A stretch of 11,996 nucleotides of DNA from positions 1-11,996 of the forward strand of contig CAJYHD010000086.1 in assembly GCA_913773715.1 (NCBI GenBank), in the 5' to 3' direction. The position numbers were made by a program, and so were the translations under genes. Numbering within the stretch: the first letter of the stretch is position 1; each line of letters opens with the position of its first letter. Source of the stretch: an uncultured Sphingobium sp. (GTDB lineage Bacteria; Pseudomonadota; Alphaproteobacteria; Sphingomonadales; Sphingomonadaceae). The notes beneath the pieces were generated by a model. The model saw only the letters and a list, made by a program, of their open reading frames with translations. It was not told where the DNA came from and did no database searches. Below, piece by piece: positions 1 through 7,700 of the stretch.

Positions 1-69
1 AATTCCCGCCGACGCCATTCATATCTGGGCGGCATCAGCCCGCTCGCCTTTGAGGCCAAGGTAGCATAA
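1..69 (+). CDS. IS3-family transposase OrfB, C-terminal tail (partial)
   Basis: The frame is open from the first base and ends at TAA 67-69, giving 23 codons. The peptide has the ending typical of IS3-family DDE transposases (OrfB/InsF type): a basic RRRH run, then YLGGISPLAFE, like the usual R-R-R-H-x-x-L-G-x-x-S-P-x-x-F-E. Only the tail is in the window; the DDE catalytic residues and OrfA would lie to the left. The gene reads toward imuB, and the element end follows about 30 bp after the stop, the usual IS3 layout. The family call rests on this short but characteristic motif; the subgroup cannot be told. Confidence 0.75.
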   Translation, partial: NSRRRHSYLGGISPLAFEAKVA

Positions 70-100
70 TGAGATAGGTGACCGGCGCAAAACCGTTACA
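1..100 (+). mobile_element. Right end of an IS3-family insertion sequence, inserted in imuB
   Basis: The element runs in from the left edge. After the transposase stop at 69 there is a short untranslated stretch, then a probable terminal inverted repeat at about 77-100 ending in GTTACA. Read from outside in, this is TGTAACGGTTTTGCGCC, starting with the TG expected of IS3-family ends. Position 100 is taken as the last IS base because the imuB reading frame loses family similarity there and stops inside the repeat. The left end, the target duplication and the rest of imuB are outside the window, so the boundary could be off by a few bases. Confidence 0.65.
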
Positions 101-1562
101 AGTCCACATCGCTTTCACGGCTTGCGATACGGAACAGCGCCGATGGTCCTGACCTTCCTACTAGCTGGTCGACAAGCGGCGCGAGATCGGGCGGGCGGGT
201 ACTATCCTCGATCAGCGCCGCGACGGAGCTGGCGCCCAGCGGCTCGCTATGTGGCACGACGAGACGCATCGTCTCGATCCCGAGCCCAGGCTCGATTTCA
301 CCGAGCCGGAGCGCAAACATGCGCTTCAGATGCTTAGCGTCACGCGTCGCGCGCGAGGCGCCGACGGTAAGGCTCTGGACTTCGCCATCGACCCGGTCGA
401 GCGCCAAGGCGACCTTGCGCGCGCCGAGTCCGCGTTGGCGCAGCAGCGGCACCAGATCGTCGACCAGATCGGAGATGACCTGCGTGATGCTCTCGGGCGT
501 TCCGATCGGTTCAAGCAGCCGCCGCACGACCTCTGGCTGCTCGAAGGGCGTGACCGAAATGATGGGCTCCGCGACCATCCCGCGTGCCTGATCGAGTCGC
601 TCCACGGTCGTCAGACCAAGCCGCCGCGCCAACGGACCGCGTGGCATCGGATAGAGATCGGCGATACGATCCAGGCCGAAACGCGCCGCAGCGCTCAACG
701 CTGATGCTTCGAGCCGGAGCGCCGCGAGCGGCAGCGGTGCCAATGCCTCCGCCTCGGTGCCAGAGGGCAATATCGTGATAGGCACGCCACCATGACGCGC
801 CAGCGCGAAGGCAGCACCCGGCGTGCCGGCGATCGCGATCGTGGCGCTAAACCCGAGCCGTTTCAGGAAGACGAGCAGGCGGCGGCAGAAGCGGTCCTCG
901 CCGCCGAACAAATGGGTGGTGCCGGTAAGATCGAACCACAGACCATCCGGTCCGGATACCGCCGCTATGGGGGTCCATTTGCGCACAGCATGAAGGGCGA
1001 TCCTATCGAGCCAGACGCGGTCGGCATCGGGCTCAGCGTCCAGCACGTCCATATCGGCGACCAGCGCGCGGGCGTGCGCGGCAACCATGCCCGGCCGTAG
1101 GCCAAGCTCCAGCGCCTGCGGGCAGGCGGCGGTCACCACTTCCTTCTGGCCGCTGCGGGCGATGAGGATCGTCGGCCGGCCCCAGAGATTCGCCCAGGTC
1201 AGCGGTGCCGGCGCTGGCGATGAACCTGATATCCCATCGTCACCGCGCAAAGTCCGAAACGGATGTTCGGCCGCTTCGCTGCGCCGGCCCATCTCACGCA
1301 TGGTCGGGCGCTGGTGGGCGGGCAGCCGGTCGATATCGCCCTGGCTCGGCTTGCTCACCATGGCGCCGTCTCGCGCCCAGCGCGCACCCGGCCGCCAGCC
1401 ACCGCCGCGCGGGACCGAGCAGGCTCCAGGATTGTCATCGATCGAAGGCGCGAGCGCCGCGGTATTAGTCCGCGCCGGCTCAGGCGGCTTGCGCGACCGC
1501 TCTCCTGCGCGCAGTCGTTCGATCGGCAGCTGCGGCAGGAAGAGCGAGGCGACCCTGTTCAT
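96..1562 (-). CDS. imuB: ImuB, Y-family polymerase-like SOS mutagenesis protein, C-terminus truncated by an IS
   Basis: ImuB is the non-catalytic Y-family polymerase homologue that bridges ImuA, DnaE2 (ImuC) and the beta clamp in SOS-induced error-prone translesion synthesis. The start is typical (MNRVASLFLPQLPIERLR). A proline- and arginine-rich insert fills about residues 25-120. The polymerase-like part follows, with AACPQALELGLRPGM near 145-159 and GLWFDLTG at 207-214. It lacks the SxDE catalytic motif of active Y-family enzymes, as expected for ImuB. The C-terminal part has the usual RGLGARKVALALDRVDGEVQ block. The protein stops at residue 488, just after RESDVD, because the last codon and TAA lie in the end of an IS3-family element. 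From general knowledge of the family, several tens of C-terminal residues are missing. The start overlaps the end of imuA by 83 bp, suggesting translational coupling. Residual function is uncertain. Confidence 0.88.
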   Translation of the reverse strand: MNRVASLFLPQLPIERLRAGERSRKPPEPARTNTAALAPSIDDNPGACSVPRGGGWRPGARWARDGAMVSKPSQGDIDRLPAHQRPTMREMGRRSEAAEHPFRTLRGDDGISGSSPAPAPLTWANLWGRPTILIARSGQKEVVTAACPQALELGLRPGMVAAHARALVADMDVLDAEPDADRVWLDRIALHAVRKWTPIAAVSGPDGLWFDLTGTTHLFGGEDRFCRRLLVFLKRLGFSATIAIAGTPGAAFALARHGGVPITILPSGTEAEALAPLPLAALRLEASALSAAARFGLDRIADLYPMPRGPLARRLGLTTVERLDQARGMVAEPIISVTPFEQPEVVRRLLEPIGTPESITQVISDLVDDLVPLLRQRGLGARKVALALDRVDGEVQSLTVGASRATRDAKHLKRMFALRLGEIEPGLGIETMRLVVPHSEPLGASSVAALIEDSTRPPDLAPLVDQLVGRSGPSALFRIASRESDVDL

Positions 1563-2256
1563 CGCAGGCCTCCAGCTCGAGAGTGAACGGATTACCGGCG
1601 CGCTGGCGGACGAGTTCCACCGACCAGCGAGGCCGACCGATGCCCGGATGCGGGAGCCGCGCGGACTCCGCGCAGCCGATGCGCCATCGGGTCATTGCTG
1701 CCGACAAAGTACTAAGCGGGCAGCGCTCGCGCACGCGATGTCGGCGATAGAGGAGGATCGGCGTCTTGCCGTCTGACGCCGCCAGCTGAAGGCGGCGGGT
1801 CGCGGTCATGTCGGCGGCCTTCACCTCGGCGATCACGCAGGCGAGCGAACCATCGCGCAGGCCGTCCTCCGCCATCGCCAGAACCTCAGCGTCTTTGGCT
1901 CCTTGCGCATAGAGGATGCGGTCGGGACCAAGGCCAACCTGTTCTAGGCCAGGCGCGTAGAGATCGAATTTGGAGAGCGCCCACAGGACTGTCCGGCCGC
2001 TATTATTTGCGAAGCGCGCGGCGATGCCGGCCGCGAACAGAGTTACGGCGGCATCGTCATTTAGACTGGCCGTTGCTGCGGCGACCTCATGAAGGCCGGC
2101 GCCGTCAAGGCCATGGTCGGCAAGCCGGTCATCGATCTGCGCAATGTTGAACGCGAGCGTTGGCCCGCGCGTCTCACACGAGCGTGACAGCTCCGCACGA
2201 AGCGAAGCGAGTTGCTCGGCAGAGGGCCGATTGGGCAAAGGCAGTGGCGACGACAT
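1480..2256 (-). CDS. imuA: ImuA, RecA-like SOS mutagenesis accessory protein
   Basis: ImuA is a RecA-fold partner of ImuB and DnaE2 in damage-induced mutagenesis. At 258 aa it has the usual length. Recognisable family blocks are GAGLHEVAAAT near residue 52, WALSKFDLYAPGLEQVGLGPDRIL in the middle (ending near 114), then ATRRLQLAASDGKTPILLYRR, TRWRIGCAESARLP, RWSVELVRQRAGNPFTLELE and a CDEQGRLALPA ending. No classical Walker A motif is seen, which fits ImuA. The ATG at 2256 has a weak ribosome binding site, but the LexA box 21 bp upstream supports it. It is the first gene of an imuA-imuB operon; imuC/dnaE2 would be expected beyond the IS and is not visible. Confidence 0.88.
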   Translation of the reverse strand: MSSPLPLPNRPSAEQLASLRAELSRSCETRGPTLAFNIAQIDDRLADHGLDGAGLHEVAAATASLNDDAAVTLFAAGIAARFANNSGRTVLWALSKFDLYAPGLEQVGLGPDRILYAQGAKDAEVLAMAEDGLRDGSLACVIAEVKAADMTATRRLQLAASDGKTPILLYRRHRVRERCPLSTLSAAMTRWRIGCAESARLPHPGIGRPRWSVELVRQRAGNPFTLELEACDEQGRLALPAAAADRTTARRRAVAQAA

Positions 2257-2277
2257 GGACCAGCATACGACTCAGAT

Positions 2278-2292
2278 GTTCGCTTTATGTTC
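2278..2292 (-). promoter_or_regulatory. LexA (SOS) box upstream of imuA
   Basis: The plus strand reads GTTCGCTTTATGTTC, a perfect GTTC-N7-GTTC direct repeat, the LexA operator described for alphaproteobacteria. Read toward imuA it is GAACATAAAGCGAAC. It ends 21 bp before the imuA ATG, where it would overlap promoter elements and block transcription until SOS induction. It matches the box at 8686-8700 in 13 of 15 positions. It lies 203 bp from the SEC-C gene on the other side, probably too far to control that gene directly. Confidence 0.85.
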
Positions 2293-2402
2293 TATTGAGT
2301 CAGGTGCGTCGTCAACAGTGTCGCGACGGATCGATGCGTCTGGGCCGGAAACGAACGAATGGATCAGTCTCTCCTTCCTTGCTCGTGCCGGCTTTGATAG
2401 CC

Positions 2403-2417
2403 TTGCACGATGTGCAA
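2403..2417. repeat. Perfect inverted repeat TTGCAC-GAT-GTGCAA, possible operator
   Basis: Two 6-bp arms, TTGCAC and GTGCAA, are separated by GAT. The site lies 78 bp upstream of the SEC-C gene start, a plausible place for a dimeric repressor or activator of the operon. It is too short and has no T-run, so a terminator role is unlikely. The regulatory role is inference from symmetry and position; no regulator gene lies next to it. Confidence 0.4.
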
Positions 2418-2495
2418 CCTTCGTTCTGACCGAAATGACCTGGCAGAGGTCACCGCGCGCTCGACGCTGGCGTTTCCCAAGGTCAGAGCAATTGC

Positions 2496-3929
2496 ATGAA
2501 TCCGAGAACGTCCCGCGCATTGGCTCTGCCGCGCCGAACTGACCCTTGCCTGTGTGGGTCAGGCAAACAGTTCCGGGAATGCTGCCGCGACCACCTGCCA
2601 GGGCATCGGATGAACGAAACTTGGCGAGAACCGGCACGCAAGAAGCAATGGCCTGCGGTGCTCCGCGCCATCCGCGCCGATATCACCCAATACACTATCT
2701 ATCACCGCGCCAACACCGTGCCGATGATGCGCATGATGCCGCCGGAGGAAATCGAAATCCTCTCAATCGACATCGAGGCGCTGCACGAGGGCGTCGATGA
2801 ACTGACTGGGATCTATGGACAGCTCGGCAGGCTGGCAGAGCTGCCGCAGGTCCTTGAACGGCTGCGCGCGAACATCGACGATCCACGCTGGCAACGGAAA
2901 TTGACCTATCACCAGGCGATGGTGGCCCATCTGCAGGATGACGCGGCTGGCGCGCGGCGGGAATTGCTGAAGCTTGGAACTATCACCGCTCAGGAGGAGG
3001 ATCTCGATCTACTTCAGCTACACATCGATATCAGCGGCGACGCGATCGCACTCGTCGACAAGCTTCGCCTCTATGATCGTATTCTAGAAATAACCGGCTC
3101 TCGCAGCGATCGCATGCAATATGCCGCCGCTAAGAGCATCGAGCTCCAGTTGGCTGGCGACACCGTCGGCGCATCAGCGATCTGCGAGGAGGCGGTCATT
3201 GCGGCGCGCGAATCCGAAGCAGAGCGGCCGTTCGGACCGGACACGGAATTGTGGTTCTGCAAGTTACTGGAGGTGGCGGGCTTCGCGCAAAACGACCGTG
3301 ACTGCTTCGTTGAGGCGGCCAAGCGGCTGCAAGTCCTCGCAGCTGTGACCGACCATTGGAACCCTGCCGGTCTTGGTCACATCAATCGCTGCCTGGGAGA
3401 CGTGCTGCGCCTGAGCAGGCAGTGGGGAGAAGGCGCCGCGGCCTACGCGGTAGGCTTCTCTCTGGACGGGAACCCCGCCTGCCGCATCTTCGAGGCGAGT
3501 TGCCGGCTCATGCAAGACCGCAAGGACGAGGCCGTTTCCATCATCGAGTCGGTCGATTTCGAGACGTTGGATCCGCCTGAGCGAGCCGATTACGCCATCG
3601 CCTATGCCATCATCGCGATCAGCCTACGAGACAGCGCAAAGCTCGATGTGGCCGCTACCAAGCTAAAGGCTGTCATGCCGATGCGACAGTATTTCGCGCA
3701 TGAGAATGTGAAGTTCCAGCTTGCGATCGAAAGGGCGCGCGCCGCGATTGCAGCCGGGACCCCGGTTCCTAAATCAAGCCGCCTCCTTGATTGGATCAGC
3801 TCGATGTCGCGCTGGTTCATGATCCAGCCGAACGTCGCTGGAATCGGTGTGAATGTGAACAACATGGTCGATGACGCGATCGCCTCCCGCCGACGCAAAC
3901 GCTCTGAAAAGAAAGAGGGCGGCGAGTGA
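2496..3929 (+). CDS. SEC-C motif protein with helical (TPR-like) repeat body, first gene of the candidate defence operon
   Basis: The protein has 477 aa. Near the N-terminus is a SEC-C zinc-binding motif, DPCLCGSGKQFRECC at 16-30, with Cys18, Cys20, Cys29 and Cys30 as likely metal ligands. This motif is best known from the SecA C-terminus and occurs in many unrelated proteins as a small binding module. From about residue 80 to 420 it is almost all alpha-helical, with paired-helix character suggesting degenerate TPR-like repeats. The C-terminus carries a distinctive segment, FMIQPNVAGIGVNVNN at 441-456, then a basic tail. There is no signal peptide or membrane segment, so it is probably cytoplasmic. 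Its stop overlaps the next start (GTGA, 3926-3929), so it is probably co-translated with the nuclease. A role as sensor or adaptor is inference. The start is supported by the SEC-C motif directly after it, although the ribosome binding site is weak. Confidence 0.85.
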   Translation: MNPRTSRALALPRRTDPCLCGSGKQFRECCRDHLPGHRMNETWREPARKKQWPAVLRAIRADITQYTIYHRANTVPMMRMMPPEEIEILSIDIEALHEGVDELTGIYGQLGRLAELPQVLERLRANIDDPRWQRKLTYHQAMVAHLQDDAAGARRELLKLGTITAQEEDLDLLQLHIDISGDAIALVDKLRLYDRILEITGSRSDRMQYAAAKSIELQLAGDTVGASAICEEAVIAARESEAERPFGPDTELWFCKLLEVAGFAQNDRDCFVEAAKRLQVLAAVTDHWNPAGLGHINRCLGDVLRLSRQWGEGAAAYAVGFSLDGNPACRIFEASCRLMQDRKDEAVSIIESVDFETLDPPERADYAIAYAIIAISLRDSAKLDVAATKLKAVMPMRQYFAHENVKFQLAIERARAAIAAGTPVPKSSRLLDWISSMSRWFMIQPNVAGIGVNVNNMVDDAIASRRRKRSEKKEGGE

Positions 3930-4726
3930 CGCTGGTCGTCGAACCCACCGTTATGGTCCCTCAGTGCTTCGGCTCGGTGTGGACTGTGGCCGATGCGGAC
4001 GCACTCGCGGAAGTTTGCGCCCAAATCCTCATCGGTCGGGCGCTGCACGCCGGCATGATCCTAGACGGCGTCCATCCCGTTGGCACGCCGCCGATCGTCA
4101 GCGCCGCACTGAAGGAAAAGCTGCGCTTGGAGCTTCATCCTCAGACCGACCCGAAGGTATGGCATCGAGACGGTTTGCTGTTCGAGATCATCAGCTGGGT
4201 TGCCGCGCGTCTCACGGCGACGGCCAACGACGCGATCTCCGATCCCCATTTGAAAGCGACCAACCAGGGGACCGACTGCGTCAAAGTGACGATAGATCCC
4301 GCCGCTCGCAGGCTCACGCGTGCCACAGTCTACGAGTATAAATGCACGACTAATTGGCGGCAGCTCTTCTCACAGGATGTCTTGGCGGCCTTTCGTGAGT
4401 ATGTGTCAGGCGAACGCGACAATCAGTTAGCGCAGGTCGCCATCACGCTTCTGATCGGTCTCGGCTTCACGACCGAAGAGCGCAACGCCGCGTATGACGA
4501 ATTGGTCCGGGCACGGCCGCTAGCATTCCAAGCGTCGCTCACAGTGTCACCAGCTGGTTTCACAGCAGAGCAACGGCTCGCACTCTTTACGGGATACGAC
4601 GCGATTACCGGCGACGTCGCAACACGCGGTGGCAACGTCATGCCCCTCGACGATGTGCGGGCATGGTTCACGGCTTTCTCGGCGCAGGTTTGGGCAAAGA
4701 TCGAGGCGTTCGATGTTCGACGCTGA
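3926..4726 (+). CDS. HamA-like (DUF1837-like) predicted PD-(D/E)xK nuclease
   Basis: The protein has 266 aa and starts at GTG 3926, overlapping the previous stop by 4 bp, with a purine-rich GAGGGCGGCGA just upstream. A nuclease-like core is visible: LLFEIISW with Glu87, then NQGTDCVKV with Asp117, then YEYKCTT with Glu137 and Lys139. This E...D...ExK spacing fits the PD-(D/E)xK fold, as in the effector HamA of Hachiman. The following helix (VLAAFREYVSGERDNQLAQV) and the PLDDVRAWFTAF block near the C-terminus look conserved in character, but I cannot tie them to a named domain. It overlaps the downstream helicase by 14 bp, a pairing matching hamA-hamB. Substrate and activity are inferred. It could instead belong to another restriction-like effector family. 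I am fairly sure of the nuclease signature and less sure of the Hachiman label. Confidence 0.75.
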   Translation: MTLVVEPTVMVPQCFGSVWTVADADALAEVCAQILIGRALHAGMILDGVHPVGTPPIVSAALKEKLRLELHPQTDPKVWHRDGLLFEIISWVAARLTATANDAISDPHLKATNQGTDCVKVTIDPAARRLTRATVYEYKCTTNWRQLFSQDVLAAFREYVSGERDNQLAQVAITLLIGLGFTTEERNAAYDELVRARPLAFQASLTVSPAGFTAEQRLALFTGYDAITGDVATRGGNVMPLDDVRAWFTAFSAQVWAKIEAFDVRR

Positions 4727-7700
4727 AACGGCCGCGCTGATCCGGGCCGCGCCGCCGTTGCAGGGCGTCGACCCACAACTCCTGCCACAAGAGCTAACCG
4801 GCATTTACGCTGAACTGGCCGGTCTTCGGCTACGCGCGACCCAACTGGCCGATTCCCCCGAATATCTCGCGCAGATCGAACGGCTCTCTCGGATCGCGGC
4901 GGTTTACGAAGCACAAGTCGATGATACGGCCGACGGGGAAGCTCGCCGCGCGGCGGCTTTCGTCGCTGGAACCGCTTATCAGATCCTCGGCCGCGTCATG
5001 CCAGCGGTGCCTGATCGGTCGGCCTTCTTAACCGCCGGGGCCATTCATCCACGAATTGCCGCGCCACTTCTGTTTCTTATCGCAGAGCAGAGTCCCGATG
5101 CGCGCGAAGCCGCACGAGGCCTCGCTAGTACCCGCCTCGAAGACGTTCACCGCAGTGCACTTCTGGAAAGCATCCAAGACCTGGCGCAGGAGCGGTTCGC
5201 CGCGATCCTTGAACGCGCCGAACGGCTCGCACGGCTGCAACCATCGCCCGACGATGACCTAAGCGAACAGGCGACCCAAGGTCTTTATGGCCTGTGCTGG
5301 GCGGGCCTGATCCATCTCGTCGCTCGCCTTCTCGCGCAAGCTCCACCAACACTAGCCTATCCGCTCATGGACACACCGCAGGCGTTGTTCGATCGGGTGA
5401 CACAATTGGCTGTCGCGAACGTCGCTGTTCCCGGTCCTGGCGCACGCCTCGTTTCAGCATATGCCGGACCGCGACATCTCGCTCGGCTCCTCCGGCATGT
5501 CGCCGACGGGCTGGAAGGAGCTGGGATCGCTAATCTGCCGGCTCCAGCTGGGGCGGCCGAGCCGGCATGGCGGCGCTGGCTGCGCCACCGCGCGCTCACC
5601 AAGCCGACGCTGTGGCCAAATCATCGCAATGCCGTTGCAAGCGGCTTTCTCAACGCAGGCACGTCGGCTGTGTTGGTCCTGCCAACAGGCGCGGGAAAAA
5701 CGACGCTATCGGAACTGAAGATCGCGGCGACCCTCAGCGCCGACAAGAAGGTGATCTTCCTAGTCCCGACGCTGGCACTGGTCGATCAGCTTCGCGACGA
5801 TCTCGCGGAGAGCTTCCCAAAGAGCCTCGCCAATTACGAGGTCTCTGCCGACGGCGATCTCGTCGCGTTCATTTCAGGCCCTGAACTCGGAGCGATCGAG
5901 GTGATGACCCCGGAGCGATTGCTCGCGGTTCTCAGCTTTGCCGATGCCGATGTCGCCGATCTTGGCTTGATCGTTTTTGACGAATGCCACCTGTTGAGCC
6001 CGGCGGGTGGGGGAGCGCGAAGCGTAGACGCGATGCTGTGCCTGCTCCACGCCCTGCAGCGTGCCCCCAATGCCGACTATCTCCTGCTCTCGGCCATGCT
6101 GCAAAACGCCCCCGACGTGGCCGAGTGGCTTGGCCAGCTCACCGGCCGCCCTTGCATAGGCTTCCAAGATCCATGGAAGCCGAGCCGGCAGGCGCGCGGC
6201 GTCGTTACCTACGCTGAGAACCAGCTTACCTGGGCGCATCAAGTGGTGCGAGCCGCCAATTTCGCGGAACGGAATGGTCAGGAGGGAATCAGGCCGCCGC
6301 TCGATCTGGTGCCGTTCGCACTGTTCGGCCTGCATAACGCCTGGTTGCGTAATGCCCCGGCTGATCGCCGGATCGTGCGCTTGTCCCAAGACAATGTGCG
6401 GTTGAACTATGGGGTTACCGGAGCCACGCCCAACGCAAACGAAGTCGGCGCGTCCTTCGCCACGAGCGCAGCGCGCGCTGGCCTGAAGACCATTATTTTC
6501 GTCAATCAGGCCGATCATGCTCCGAGCACAGCTCGCAAGATTCGGGGTCTCCCGGCTGTCGGCGCACTGACGGAGTTTGAGAACGATCTCTGGACCGATA
6601 TCGTAGCCGAACTTGGCGGCCCGCAGCATTCGCTGATCACTCCGACAGCTGCCGCGCTCCCTCATAATGGTGATATGATCGCCGTCGAACGCCGGATGGC
6701 GGAATCCTTGTTTCGACGGCGAGACGGCGCGAGCATCATCGTCGCCACGCCGACTCTTGCTCAAGGAATGAACCTGCCTGCCGAAGTCGGGATCCTGGCA
6801 GGAACGATGCGCCATGATGAGGATGGCCGTGAACCGCTGAAGGGCCATGAAATCCTCAATGCGGCGGGCCGGGCCGGTCGCGCCGGCCACCTCGCCAACG
6901 GGACGGTCTTGCTCATTCCCGAACCTCCCGTTGCCTTTGCAGCGAACGGCGTTCCCACCGCTGATGCGTTCGAGATGCTGGCAAAGGTGCTCCCAGCCAA
7001 TGATCAATGCGTCATGATCGATGATCCTCTGACGGCGTTACTCGATCGGATACAGGCAGGCGACGCAGCCGGCCCGGATGTTCGTTACTTCCTGAGCCGC
7101 CTGAGGGCTGGCGAGGGAGAAGAGCATGATGCCGATCGCCCGATCCAGATGATGAGCCGATCCTTTGCGGCTTTCCAAGCGCGCAAGGCAGGGACCGAAG
7201 CGGCGTTCGACGCGAAGATCGCGACATTGAGGGGCGCGCTAGAAGCCGATGCCCAGGCCGCCGAGGTGGTGACGGTCAAGGTCGCCGCCTTCAGCGGCAT
7301 GCAACTTGAGCCTCTCACCGCGCTAACCGCGCGAGTTGTCGCCGAGATCGATGCCCTTCCTGTTTCGGTTATCGAGTGGTGCGAGTGGCTGGTCGATTTC
7401 ATGATCGCCGATCGACCCAGCTACGCGCTGTTGTTCGGAGGTGATGTTGAGACCGTCAAGGCCGTCACGCGGGGCCGTAAAACTGGCGGCGATAGCACCG
7501 ACGCCGAAATGGCGTTGCTCAAACCTGCCTTGCGAGCTTGGTTGAGCGGCGCGCCGTTCGCCTCCATCGAGGCAGCGCTCGGCGTCGCGCCGGACAGGAT
7601 ACGAACCTGCAAACGATCGCGAGATTTCGTCCTGCGACTGATGAACCGCCGCTTCTACATGATCGCAGGCGCGCTGACCGCGCTGGTACAGCACATCCTC

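Larger units (their letters stand above)
2257..2495. promoter_or_regulatory. Divergent intergenic region between imuA and the SEC-C/nuclease/helicase operon
   Basis: These 239 bp separate two divergent operons. They hold the LexA box on the imuA side and a perfect palindrome at 2403-2417 on the other side. I see no convincing gene: overlapping reading frames on both strands have irregular composition and no family resemblance. The promoter of the plus-strand operon should lie here, but no clear -35/-10 pair stands out, as is common in alphaproteobacteria. Confidence 0.55.

Noticed and set aside
1087..1776. 229-codon plus-strand frame across imuB and the end of imuA
   Set aside because: Antisense to well-recognised ImuB and ImuA; rich in Arg, Ser and Pro as expected of a shadow frame.
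2144..2542. Plus-strand frame through the imuA/SEC-C intergenic region, with a 121-codon frame on the other strand
   Set aside because: Both overlap real genes and the LexA box, and neither has protein-like composition.
4629..4712. N-terminal extension of the helicase from ATG 4629
   Set aside because: It would overlap the nuclease gene by 98 bp and adds an Arg/Ser-rich peptide. ATG 4713 has a good GAGG site and a short overlap.
5874..7007. 377-codon open frame on the minus strand inside the helicase gene
   Set aside because: It is antisense to a frame with a complete, ordered set of helicase motifs. Long antisense frames are common in GC-rich genes, and its protein shows no family features.
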